A stretch of 58,779 nucleotides of DNA, taken from assembly GCA_964615375.1 (NCBI GenBank), contig CAZTOW010000057.1, positions 1-58,779 on the forward strand, written 5' to 3'. Position numbers and translations under genes: made by a program. The stretch comes from CAZKWG01 sp964615375 (GTDB taxonomy: Bacteria; Myxococcota_A; UBA796; CAZKWG01). The notes under the pieces were generated by a model. It saw only the letters and a program-made list of their open reading frames with translations. It was not told the DNA's origin and did not search any database. This document shows, in pieces, positions 15,133-22,830 of the stretch. Every line of letters starts with the position of its first letter. The stretch's first letter is position 1.

Positions 15133-16797
15133 ATGTCCAGCCGCCAGTCTCAGCTCGAGCGCGCCAGCGAGCCCTTCGACGTCCTCGTCGTGGGCGGCGG
15201 GATCACGGGGGCGGGCGCCGCGCGCGACGCGGCCCGACGCGGGCTCCGGGTGGCGCTCGTCGAGCAGGAGGACCTGGCCAGCGGCACCAGCTCGCGCTCG
15301 TCCAAGCTGGTCCATGGCGGGCTCCGCTACCTCGAGCAGGGCGAGTTCCAGCTCGTCTTCGAGGCGGTGAGCGAGCGCCGCGTGCTCCAGGACATCGCCC
15401 CGCACCTGGTCAACCCGCTGGGCTTCCTGTTCCCGGTCTACAAGAAGTCGCGCCGCGGGGTCTTCGCCATCAACGTCGGCATGTGGGTGTACGACGGGCT
15501 CGCGCTCTTCCGGTCGCCCCGGCGGCACCGCAAGCTGTCGAAGGTGGCGATCAAGAAGGAGTATCCGGCGCTGGGCCTGGACGCGCTCAGGGGCGCGCTG
15601 CTGTATTACGACTGCGCGACCGACGACGCGCGGCTCACCCTGGAGACGGCGCTGGACGCGGTGGGCGCGGGCGGGGTGGTGCTCACGCACGCGCGGGTGA
15701 CCGGGCTCCTGCGGGGCGAGGGCGGGCGCATCGTGGGCGCGAAGGTGCGCGACCTGCTTGGCGGCGCCGAGCTGGAGATCCGGGCCAACGCCGTGATCAA
15801 CGCGACAGGCCCCTGGACGGATCAGACGCGCGGCCTGGCCGAGGGCGAGGCGCGGCCTCTGCTGAAGCCCACCAAGGGCGTCCACATCGTCATCGACTCG
15901 GCCCGCCTGCCGCTGCCCAGCGCGGTGGTGCAGTTCCACCCCCGGGACGGGCGCGTGCTCTTCGCCATCCCCTGGGGAGACCGCACCTACCTGGGGACCA
16001 CCGACACCTTCTGGGAGGGCGGGGACCCCGCCGACGTGGCCGCCGACCGGGCGGACATCGACTACCTCTTGGAGAGCGCGAACCACCACTTCCCCGACGC
16101 GAAGCTGGTGCCCGAGGACGTGATCGCCACCTGGGCCGGGCTGCGCCCGCTCATCGCCCCGCCGGAGACCGTGGGCGCCAGCGCGGTGTCGCGCGAGCAC
16201 GAGATCCGGGTGGACACGTCGGGCCTCATCACCATCGCCGGCGGGAAGCTGACCACCTACCGGCGCATGGCGGCGGAGGTCGTGGAGGAGGCGCTGTCCT
16301 ACCTGCGGGTGCTGGGGATGGCGCCGAAGCCGCTGCGGGCGGCCAACACGCAGGAGGAGCCGCTGCCCGGCGCGGTGGGCTGGCCGCAGAACGACGACGC
16401 GAGCGCGGTGGCCCGGCAGGTGCTCGAGGCCGGGAAGGGGCGGATCTCCGAGGAGAGCGCGACGCTGCTGGCCAACGTCTATGGCATGCGGGGCATCGAC
16501 ATCGCCGGCCGCGCCGCCACCACCCAGCTCCTGGCGACGGCGCTGGTCCCCGGGCGCCCGGAGATCCTGGCGCAGGTCGATCACGCGGTGGAGAAGGAGC
16601 TGGCCGCCACGCTGCGGGACGTGATGATCCGCCGCACGCAGCTCTTCTTCCGGGACCTCGATCAGGGCCTCGGCGCCGCGCCGACCGTGGCCGGGCGCAT
16701 GGCCGAGCTGCTGGGCTGGGACGAGGCGCGCACCCAGCGCGAGCTGGACGCCTTCCGGGCCGAGGTGGCCCGCTCCCGGAGGTGGCGGGAGGGTTGA
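15133..16797 (+). CDS. glpD: Aerobic glycerol-3-phosphate dehydrogenase
   Basis: 554 aa, ATG 15133 with GGGAGG upstream. It oxidises sn-glycerol-3-phosphate to dihydroxyacetone phosphate with FAD and passes electrons to quinone at the inner membrane. FAD site: FDVLVVGGGITGAGAARDAA. The GlpD signature ASGTSSRSSKLVHGGLRYLE follows, then INATGPWTDQTRG, the substrate region TKGVHIVID and TYLGTTDTFW, and AGGKLTTYRRMA near residue 375. The C-terminal 150 residues are the helical cap domain of this family. Length is typical. It stands alone, without glpK or glpF nearby, and the closing TGA is followed by an AT-rich intergenic patch. Confidence 0.95.
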   Translation: MSSRQSQLERASEPFDVLVVGGGITGAGAARDAARRGLRVALVEQEDLASGTSSRSSKLVHGGLRYLEQGEFQLVFEAVSERRVLQDIAPHLVNPLGFLFPVYKKSRRGVFAINVGMWVYDGLALFRSPRRHRKLSKVAIKKEYPALGLDALRGALLYYDCATDDARLTLETALDAVGAGGVVLTHARVTGLLRGEGGRIVGAKVRDLLGGAELEIRANAVINATGPWTDQTRGLAEGEARPLLKPTKGVHIVIDSARLPLPSAVVQFHPRDGRVLFAIPWGDRTYLGTTDTFWEGGDPADVAADRADIDYLLESANHHFPDAKLVPEDVIATWAGLRPLIAPPETVGASAVSREHEIRVDTSGLITIAGGKLTTYRRMAAEVVEEALSYLRVLGMAPKPLRAANTQEEPLPGAVGWPQNDDASAVARQVLEAGKGRISEESATLLANVYGMRGIDIAGRAATTQLLATALVPGRPEILAQVDHAVEKELAATLRDVMIRRTQLFFRDLDQGLGAAPTVAGRMAELLGWDEARTQRELDAFRAEVARSRRWREG

Positions 16798-16880
16798 CAC
16801 TTTTAATTTATCATTGACTATACATCACACAGTGGATACGTAGCATTCCATCCTGTCCCTTCGCCTCGGGGTGCTATGTT
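16798..16880 (+). promoter_or_regulatory. AT-rich intergenic patch, possible promoter
   Basis: This 83-bp gap is far more AT-rich than its surroundings. TTGACT at 16814-16819 is a fair -35 element; 17 bp further on, TACGTA at 16837-16842 is only a weak -10. The sequence TATGTT directly precedes the start of the Uma2 gene. A contribution to glpD termination cannot be excluded (run of T at 16801-16804). Confidence 0.3.
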
Positions 16881-17804
16881 ATGTCCATGACCGCCTTCGC
16901 CAGCGACGATCGCGTGCTCCCGGTCCCGACCGCTCCAGACGTGGAGACCTGGAGACGGATGAGCCTCCTGGAGCGGGAGCGCTTCCTGGACGCGGCCCTC
17001 GAGGCGCTGCAACGCGAGGCGGAGCTGATGAGCGAGGGCAGCCCACACGGCCGCGCCCGCGCCAGCATCCGCGAGGTCCTCGGCGACTATTTCGCGCGCG
17101 TCGGTCGTACCATCTACCTGGCGAGCGAGCTGCCGGTCCACTACCCGGGCGAGCGCGTCTTCGCCCCGGACTTCATGGCGGTCCTCGACGTCGAGGACCC
17201 GGGCGAGCGGGACACGCGCATGGCCTGGGTGGTGGCGGACGAGGGGCGCGGCCTGGATCTGGTGATCGAGGTGCTCTACCAGGGCAATCGCCAGAAGGAC
17301 CTGTACGAGAACGTGGGGACCTACGCGCGGCTCGGGGTGAGCGAGTACTTCGTCTACGACCGGCTGAAGCAGCGGATTCACGGCTACCGCCTCCCCGGGC
17401 CGGATGCCCAACGTTACGAGCCGATCCCCCGCTTCGGGGCGCACGTCTCGTCCGAGGTCCTGGGGCTCTCCCTGGCCGTGGTCGGCGAGCGGCTGCGCTT
17501 CGTCGGGCCCGGGGGATCGTTGATCCCCGAGACCCGCGAGCTGCTGGCGCGCGCCAACACGCTGCTGGACGAGGTGGAGCGGCGGGTGAGCGACGAGAGC
17601 GCGCGGGCCGAGCAGGAGGCCACCCGCGCCGAGGCGGCCGAGGCGCGCATGGAGGCCGAACGAGAGGCGCGCGTCGCCGCCGAGGCCCGCGCCGCAGAGG
17701 CGGATACCGCCAGGATTGCTGCTGAAGCGCGCGCCGAGCAGGAGGCCGCGCTTCGGCGCGCGCTCGAACAGCGCCTCTCGGAGCTCGAGCGCGGATCCGG
17801 CTGA
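16881..17804 (+). CDS. Uma2 family (DUF820) PD-(D/E)XK-like protein with coiled coil
   Basis: 307 aa. Residues 20-200 match the Uma2 restriction-endonuclease-like fold: the acidic motif FAPDFMAVLDVED, then LDLVIEVLYQGNRQKDL (E-x-hydrophobic followed by the conserved K-D), and YENVGTYARLGVSEYFVYD. Uma2 proteins are putative nucleases of unknown role that are multiplied in cyanobacteria and some myxobacteria. The last 90 residues are an unbroken charged Ala/Glu/Arg heptad coiled coil (EARAAEADTARIAAEAR), a common appendage in this family. Single gene with its own AT-rich upstream region; convergent with the channel gene. Confidence 0.88.
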   Translation: MSMTAFASDDRVLPVPTAPDVETWRRMSLLERERFLDAALEALQREAELMSEGSPHGRARASIREVLGDYFARVGRTIYLASELPVHYPGERVFAPDFMAVLDVEDPGERDTRMAWVVADEGRGLDLVIEVLYQGNRQKDLYENVGTYARLGVSEYFVYDRLKQRIHGYRLPGPDAQRYEPIPRFGAHVSSEVLGLSLAVVGERLRFVGPGGSLIPETRELLARANTLLDEVERRVSDESARAEQEATRAEAAEARMEAEREARVAAEARAAEADTARIAAEARAEQEAALRRALEQRLSELERGSG

Positions 17805-17829
17805 GGCGTCGGCTCCGCCTGGATCAGCC
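17799..17829. terminator. Hairpin spanning two convergent stop codons
   Basis: GGCTGA (17799-17804) pairs with TCAGCC (17824-17829) and GGCG (17805-17808) with CGCC (17816-17819), with a four-base bulge. The outer stem contains the TGA of the Uma2 gene and the complementary stop of the channel gene. There is no T-run. It probably ends transcription from both sides. Confidence 0.55.
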
Positions 17830-19305
17830 CCCCACGGGCCGCTCAGGCAGGCGGATGAGGCCGCGGCTGATCACGACCAGCACGTCGCCCTGCTGCAGGC
17901 GCTCGCTGTTGGAGGGGTTCACGATCTGGCCGCAGCGGTGATGGTTCTCGTCGTCCGGTCGCTCGATGGAGACCAGGATGGCCTCGTGGTGCTGCTTCAA
18001 GTAGGCGTGGATCCGCTCTGCCGTCCAGCCCACGAAGGCCGGAGGCACCGGGGCCTTGTGGAAGGCGTTCTCCTTCTGGGCGGAGAGGATGTCGGAGATG
18101 ACCGGCATGAGGCCGTGGGTGCGGCTGACGCTGCCCAGGATGACGCCGGTGAGCCAGTTGCTGACCACCACCTCCTCCACGCCCTGGCGGCGCAGCAGGG
18201 GGGCATGCTGCTCGTCGTGGAGCTCGGCGCAGCAGAAGACATGCGGCGCGATGCGCTCCAGGGTCAGCGCGGCCAGCACGGTGCGGGCGTCCTGGTCGTG
18301 CGCGCTCCGGGACTGGGTGCTGTCGGCCAGCAGCACGGCCATGCTGGCCCGCTGCACGCCCGCCTCCTCCAGCACCTCGATGCGCGTGTAGTCGCCCCTC
18401 ATGTGGTACACGAGATCTCGGGGTAGATCCTTCGTGTGCAGGTGGGGCGGCTCCTGCCGGTGCTCGCTCAGGATGACCACCGCGCGGCCCGGAGGCGCAC
18501 CCTGGGCGAAGAGCTCGCGCAGGAGGGTGGGGCCGGAGTGGTTCCACCCACACACGAGGACGTGACCCGAGAGCTCGTCGATCTCCATGGGGTTCCTCTC
18601 CAGGCGGCGCGTCAGCAGGTGGACGCCGAAGGTGGACATGGTCGCGATGAAGGCGCCGAAGAAGACCATGCCCAGCAGGATGAGCGAGAGCGAGACGGCG
18701 CGGCCGAGCTGGGTCGTGGGGCTGCCGCCGATGGGCTCGCCCGCCACGAGGGTCGCCACCGAGTACCACAGGCTCCCGTCCCAGCTCTCGTTGTCCAGGC
18801 GCACGGCGTCGTCGAAGCGGAACACGGTGAAGGCGCCCACCAGCACCACCAGCACGGAGACGCTGGCCAGCACGCTCAGCTCGGTGATCGGCGTGCGCTG
18901 GTGCCCGTCGCGGCGCAGCGCCAGCAGGCGGCTGCCGATGGCGCCCAGGCGGAACAGGCGCAGGAAGAGCAGCACCCGCAGGAAGTCGAGGCCCGCCACC
19001 ATGGGCAGCACCGCCAGCAGGTCCGCGGCGTGACGCAGGAAGAAGCGGCGCTTCAGCGGGGACAGCAGGAAGCGCAGCAGCAGCTCCGCCGCGAAGACCC
19101 AGGCGAGCAGGTCGTTGACGCGCTGCAGCGCGCGCCGCTCGGGGCTGCCCGAGGCGAAGCTGGGCTCCAGGAAGAGGGCGAGCACGCTGGCGACGATCAG
19201 CGCGGCGACGGCCAGGTCGAAGCGCGGGCGGCGGACCTGCTCGGCCACGGCGGCGCGGATCGCGGCGAGGCGGGAGGGGGTCGGACGGCGGTCGGGGGCG
19301 CTCAC
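17824..19305 (-). CDS. RCK-type ion channel with atypical selectivity filter
   Basis: 493 aa from GTG 19305; longer readings run into the divergent gene. Residues about 25-130 hold several membrane helices with the Arg-rich segment LRVLLFLRLFRLGAIGSRLLALRR, similar to a voltage-sensor S4. A pore region follows, WDGSLWYSVATLVAGEPIGG, then an inner helix (SLILLGMVFFGAFIATM). The TVGYG filter of potassium channels is absent. Residues 220-360 are a TrkA-N/RCK Rossmann domain (HVLVCGWNHSGPTLLRELF), followed by a second partial domain and an RCK-C domain ending NPSNSERLQQGDVLVVISR. CASTOR/POLLUX-like architecture also fits. Divergent from the GMC gene across 61 bp. Confidence 0.85.
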   Translation of the reverse strand: MSAPDRRPTPSRLAAIRAAVAEQVRRPRFDLAVAALIVASVLALFLEPSFASGSPERRALQRVNDLLAWVFAAELLLRFLLSPLKRRFFLRHAADLLAVLPMVAGLDFLRVLLFLRLFRLGAIGSRLLALRRDGHQRTPITELSVLASVSVLVVLVGAFTVFRFDDAVRLDNESWDGSLWYSVATLVAGEPIGGSPTTQLGRAVSLSLILLGMVFFGAFIATMSTFGVHLLTRRLERNPMEIDELSGHVLVCGWNHSGPTLLRELFAQGAPPGRAVVILSEHRQEPPHLHTKDLPRDLVYHMRGDYTRIEVLEEAGVQRASMAVLLADSTQSRSAHDQDARTVLAALTLERIAPHVFCCAELHDEQHAPLLRRQGVEEVVVSNWLTGVILGSVSRTHGLMPVISDILSAQKENAFHKAPVPPAFVGWTAERIHAYLKQHHEAILVSIERPDDENHHRCGQIVNPSNSERLQQGDVLVVISRGLIRLPERPVGG

Positions 19306-19366
19306 GAGGTGCTGGGTTATCCTGCTCCTGGCGCTCCCGCGCGCGCGGGGCGGCGGGAGGTGAGCG

Positions 19367-20947
19367 GTGGCGCACGACTTCGACTTCATCGTGGTCGGCT
19401 CGGGCTTCGGCGGCTCCGTCTCCGCGCTCCGGCTCAGCGAGAAGGGCTACCGCGTGGCGGTCCTGGAGATGGGCAGGCGGTGGCGCAAGGAGGACTTCCC
19501 GAGCTCGAACATGAAGCTGCGGAAGGCGCTGTGGGAGCCCCGGCTCGGGCTGCGCGGCACCTTCAACCTCACGGCGCTCCCCCACGTCTTCCTGGTGCGC
19601 GGGGTGGGCGTGGGCGGCGGGAGCCTGGTCTACGCCAACACGCTCTACGTACCCTCGGACCCGGTGTGGCGGGACCCGCGCTGGGCGGACCTGGCCGACT
19701 GGAAGAGCGCGCTCGCCCCGCACTACGCGACGGCGAAGCGCATGCTGGGCGCCGTGACCTGCCCCACGCTCTCCCCCGCCGAGGAGGCCCTGCGCGCCTT
19801 TGCCAAAGAGCAGGGCAAGGAGCAGGGCTTTCACCCGGTGGACGTGGGCGTCTTCTTCGGCGAGCCGGGCAAGGAGGTCCCCGACCCCTTCTTCGGGGGC
19901 GAGGGGCCGCCGCGGACGGGCTGCACGCTCTGCGGCGGGTGCATGGTGGGCTGCCGCGTGGGCGCCAAGAACACGCTGGACCAGAACTACCTCTACCTGG
20001 CCGAGAAGCGCGGGGCGCGGATCATCCCGGAGACGAAGGTGCTGCGGGTGCTGCCGCTGGACGGGGCCACGGGGGCGGGCGGCTACAAGGTGGAGGCGAA
20101 TTCGGGCGGGCGCCGGGTGAGCTACACCGCGGGTGGCGTGGTGATGAGCGCGGGCGTGGTGGGGACGGTCTCGATGCTGCTGGAGGCGAAGGAGCGCGGG
20201 GATCTCCCCCGGCTCTCGCGGAGGCTGGGCGACGTCGTGCGCACCAACTCGGAGAGCTTCGCCGCGGTGACGGCGGGCGACGGCTCGGAGCACCACAAGG
20301 GCCTCGCCATCATGGCCAGCGCGCGCATCGACGCCACCAGCACGGTGGAGGTGGTGCGATATCCAGAGGGCTCCGACTTCATCTCGGTGCTCACGACGAC
20401 AGAGACCTGGGGTGGACCGGGCTCGCGCGCGCTGCGTTGGATTGGAAACAGTCTGCGCCGTCCGGGCGCCTTCCTGCGCACGCTCTGGCCCTTTGGTTGG
20501 GCGAAGCGATCCGTGCTGCTGATGATCATGCAGACCCTGGACAGCCACCTGCGCCTGAAGCGCGGTCGCCCCTGGTTCTGGCCCTTCTCCCGCACCATGG
20601 TCACGGAGATCCCCGAAGGTCAGACCCCCGTGCCGACCTGGATCCCCTCGGTCTACGAGGTGGGGCGCTGGTTCGCGCGGCGCTGGAAGGGCGAGATGCG
20701 CAGCGGCACCCCGGAGGTGCTGCTGAACCTGTCCACCACCGCGCACATCCTGGGGGGGTGTCCGATGGGCAAGGACGCGGACAACGGCGTCATCGACGCG
20801 CGGTGCAAGGTGCACGGCTACGACAACCTGTACGTGGTGGACGGGTCCATCATCTCGGCCAACCTGGGCGTGAACCCGAGCCTGACCATCACCGCCCTGG
20901 CCGAGCACGCGATGAGCCACGTCGCGGCGAAGGAGGGGACATCATGA
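19367..20947 (+). CDS. GMC oxidoreductase, cholesterol-oxidase-like, with four-cysteine cluster
   Basis: 526 aa, GTG 19367 with GGGAGGTGAG upstream. FAD-binding: FDFIVVGSGFGGSVSALRL at the N-terminus and VRGVGVGGGSLVYANTLYVP near residue 80. The C-terminus shows the GMC finish, TTAHILGGCPMGKDADNGV and VVDGSIISANLGVNPSLTITALAE, with catalytic His in the first segment. Between them, residues 186-196 read CTLCGGCMVGC, a C-x2-C-x2-C-x3-C ferredoxin-like motif, followed by RVGAKNTLDQNYL. It likely oxidises a sterol or other hydrophobic alcohol. Its stop overlaps the next start by ATGA, linking it to a small outer-membrane-like protein. Confidence 0.92.
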   Translation: MAHDFDFIVVGSGFGGSVSALRLSEKGYRVAVLEMGRRWRKEDFPSSNMKLRKALWEPRLGLRGTFNLTALPHVFLVRGVGVGGGSLVYANTLYVPSDPVWRDPRWADLADWKSALAPHYATAKRMLGAVTCPTLSPAEEALRAFAKEQGKEQGFHPVDVGVFFGEPGKEVPDPFFGGEGPPRTGCTLCGGCMVGCRVGAKNTLDQNYLYLAEKRGARIIPETKVLRVLPLDGATGAGGYKVEANSGGRRVSYTAGGVVMSAGVVGTVSMLLEAKERGDLPRLSRRLGDVVRTNSESFAAVTAGDGSEHHKGLAIMASARIDATSTVEVVRYPEGSDFISVLTTTETWGGPGSRALRWIGNSLRRPGAFLRTLWPFGWAKRSVLLMIMQTLDSHLRLKRGRPWFWPFSRTMVTEIPEGQTPVPTWIPSVYEVGRWFARRWKGEMRSGTPEVLLNLSTTAHILGGCPMGKDADNGVIDARCKVHGYDNLYVVDGSIISANLGVNPSLTITALAEHAMSHVAAKEGTS

Positions 20948-21405
20948 TCGCCCTGCTCTGCTCGACCCTCGCCCTGGGCGCGGACCTCGATCTGCGCGTG
21001 GGCGTCGGCCTCCCCGACCTGGTACAGGTCCATGTCGGCGTGCTCCCCTCCCCGTCCTGGGAGCTGCACGCCGCCCTGGGCACCAACCTGGGCTTGATCA
21101 CCTACGCCGGGGTGGAGGCGGGCGCGGTCTGGCGGCCCTGGCGCTGGGGCGAGGGCGGGAAGAACCAGCTCTCGCTGGGCCTCGGCCCGGACCTGTGGGT
21201 GGGGCCGGCGCCGAGCGTGGTGGCGCTCATCGGGGCGGGGAGCCTGGACCTCCGCTACGAGCGCGGGTCGGACGAGGCGCGGGTCCACCTGGTGCTGGCC
21301 TCATGCTGGGGGCTGGGCGTGACCACGGACCTGGGGTCGGAGGGTCCAGGGAAGGTGGAGCCGGGGCTCCTGCTCCAACCGCTGCAGGTAGGGGTCTCCT
21401 TCTGA
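20944..21405 (+). CDS. Small secreted beta-barrel-like protein
   Basis: 153 aa; the ATG overlaps the GMC stop. A very short signal (IALLCSTLALG, cut before ADLDL) is followed by alternating hydrophobic/polar strands rich in Gly and Leu (DLRVGVGLPDLVQVHVGVL, ELHAALGTNLGLITYAGVEA) and a C-terminal phenylalanine (LLLQPLQVGVSF), the pattern of outer-membrane beta-barrel proteins. No family recognised. Coupling to the GMC oxidoreductase suggests a shared role, perhaps uptake or export of its lipid substrate; that is inference. Confidence 0.7.
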   Translation: MIALLCSTLALGADLDLRVGVGLPDLVQVHVGVLPSPSWELHAALGTNLGLITYAGVEAGAVWRPWRWGEGGKNQLSLGLGPDLWVGPAPSVVALIGAGSLDLRYERGSDEARVHLVLASCWGLGVTTDLGSEGPGKVEPGLLLQPLQVGVSF

Positions 21406-21440
21406 ACGCGCTGTAGCCACCCGTCGATGCCGGGATTAGC

Positions 21441-22556
21441 ATGCTCTCTATGAACGCCAGCCTCCGCGGACTCCCCCCGCTCCTGCTGCTCGCCCTGGTC
21501 GCCCCGGGCTGCCAGCAGGAGTACGAGATCAACCCCGAGCCCGTGGACGTGGACCCGGGCGACGTCACCGACTGCGGGTTCACGCGCGTGGAGGACACGA
21601 GCTTCTACGCCTACGACTGCAACCCGGTCTTCACCACCACGGGCGAGGACTGGGCGCCTTACGTGGGCTCCACCGCGTTCAACGTCACCTACGTCATGGG
21701 CCACCCCTTCTACCAGCTCTGGTATGTGGCTTACGACGACGACGACAGCTACGCGATGGGCTACGCCGTCAGCAACAACGGCACGGACTGGGAGCCCTAC
21801 CCGGACAACCCGCTCATCACCCAGGAGGGCGCCCGGGGCTTCGAGCGGGACGTCATGCAGGCCAACCAGGTGGTCTGGGATCCCGAGCGCGAGAAGTACG
21901 TGATGATCTACTCGGGCCTGGACCTGTCCGGCCAGAGCGACGGCGGGACGGGGGTCATGACCTCGCCCGACGGGATGGACTGGGAGCGCATCGACGCCAA
22001 CCCGGTGCTGTGGGCCAACGACACCGACACCGAGGGCGTGACCGGCTTCTGCTGGCCGCTGGACATCAACTTCGTGAACCACGGCTACACCGGCTACATC
22101 TCGGGCACGGTGGGCCGCAGCGGCGCCTGCGAGGCCTTCCGGCTGGACGGCGCCAACCCCGGGGAGTGGGAGGTGGGCCCCGAGGTCGCCTTCCCCGCGG
22201 GCGACGCCGACGAGTGGGACGACGAGGGCCTCATCTCGCTGAACGAGGCGGAGCTGGACGGGGACCACTACCTGTTCTACGTCGGCTTCGGCGCCTGGAC
22301 CAACAACGGCACCGTGCGCACGGCCACCAACAGCTACGTGGGCTGGGCGAAGTCGCCGGACGGCTACGACTGGGACAAGCGCGCCGAGCCCATCCCCATC
22401 AACACGACCGAGGAGGGGCAGGTCAGCGCGGTCGCGGCGGTGACCGTCGGCGAGCGCATCCACCTCTGGGTGACCGACGAGTACGAGGACGGCGCGGGCG
22501 TCGGCCTCTTCCTCTTCGATCCGCAGGCGGCGGCGGCCGAGGATGGGGAGGAGTGA
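21441..22556 (+). CDS. Lipoprotein with glycosidase-like beta-propeller
   Basis: 371 aa. Signal with lipobox LLLLALVAPGCQQEYE. Starts at ATG 21441 or 21450 are both possible; GGGA lies upstream of the first. The body has repeated Trp/Tyr/Asp blades (YQLWYVAYDDDDSYAMGYAV, EREKYVMIYSG, DHYLFYVGFGAW) and the recurring SxDGxxWE element (SNNGTDWEPY, SPDGMDWERI, SPDGYDWDKR), the look of five-bladed GH43/GH32/DUF1080-like propellers. Catalytic residues cannot be assigned with confidence. It is probably on the outer-membrane surface, for glycan binding or hydrolysis. The stop overlaps the start of a small lipoprotein (TGATG). Confidence 0.72.
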   Translation: MLSMNASLRGLPPLLLLALVAPGCQQEYEINPEPVDVDPGDVTDCGFTRVEDTSFYAYDCNPVFTTTGEDWAPYVGSTAFNVTYVMGHPFYQLWYVAYDDDDSYAMGYAVSNNGTDWEPYPDNPLITQEGARGFERDVMQANQVVWDPEREKYVMIYSGLDLSGQSDGGTGVMTSPDGMDWERIDANPVLWANDTDTEGVTGFCWPLDINFVNHGYTGYISGTVGRSGACEAFRLDGANPGEWEVGPEVAFPAGDADEWDDEGLISLNEAELDGDHYLFYVGFGAWTNNGTVRTATNSYVGWAKSPDGYDWDKRAEPIPINTTEEGQVSAVAAVTVGERIHLWVTDEYEDGAGVGLFLFDPQAAAAEDGEE

Positions 22557-22819
22557 TGCTCAACATACTAATTTTATTAGTATTCTCGGGCTGCGAGATG
22601 CAGAAGCAGGAGGACACCTGCGACAGCATCTGCGACGAGCTGGTCCTGAGCTGCGGCTACACGGCCTACCCGACGCGCGAGAGCTGCATGCAGGGCTGCC
22701 TGTACAAGACCGAGCAGGGCGCGAAGATGGACCGCGCCGAGACCTGCATCCTGGACGCCGAGTGCGACACCTTCGCGATCATCGAGTGTGAGCACGCCGA
22801 GGGCGTGGACATCCAGTAG
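22556..22819 (+). CDS. Small cysteine-rich lipoprotein
   Basis: 87 aa. The ATG overlaps the previous stop, and GGGGAGGAG lies just upstream. The signal LNILILLVFSGCEM has lipobox FSGC. Its hydrophobic core uses consecutive AT-rich codons (ATA CTA ATT TTA TTA GTA), forming a perfect palindrome. The mature protein has nine cysteines (DTCDSICDELVLSCGY, ESCMQGCLYK, ETCILDAECDTF, IIECEH), suggesting a disulfide-knotted helical domain. No family recognised. Coupled to the propeller lipoprotein. Confidence 0.75.
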   Translation: MLNILILLVFSGCEMQKQEDTCDSICDELVLSCGYTAYPTRESCMQGCLYKTEQGAKMDRAETCILDAECDTFAIIECEHAEGVDIQ

Positions 22820-22830
22820 CTCAGCTGAGC
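22819..22830. terminator. Perfect 12-bp palindrome at convergent stops
   Basis: GCTCAGCTGAGC covers the last base of the TAG of the small lipoprotein gene and the stop codon of the regulator gene, whose coding ends are one base apart. A cruciform or hairpin without T-run; the terminator role is inferred from position. Confidence 0.4.

Noticed and set aside
16881..17804. Uma2 protein as a restriction enzyme of a defence system
   Set aside because: No methyltransferase or ATPase partner nearby; Uma2 proteins are usually orphan.
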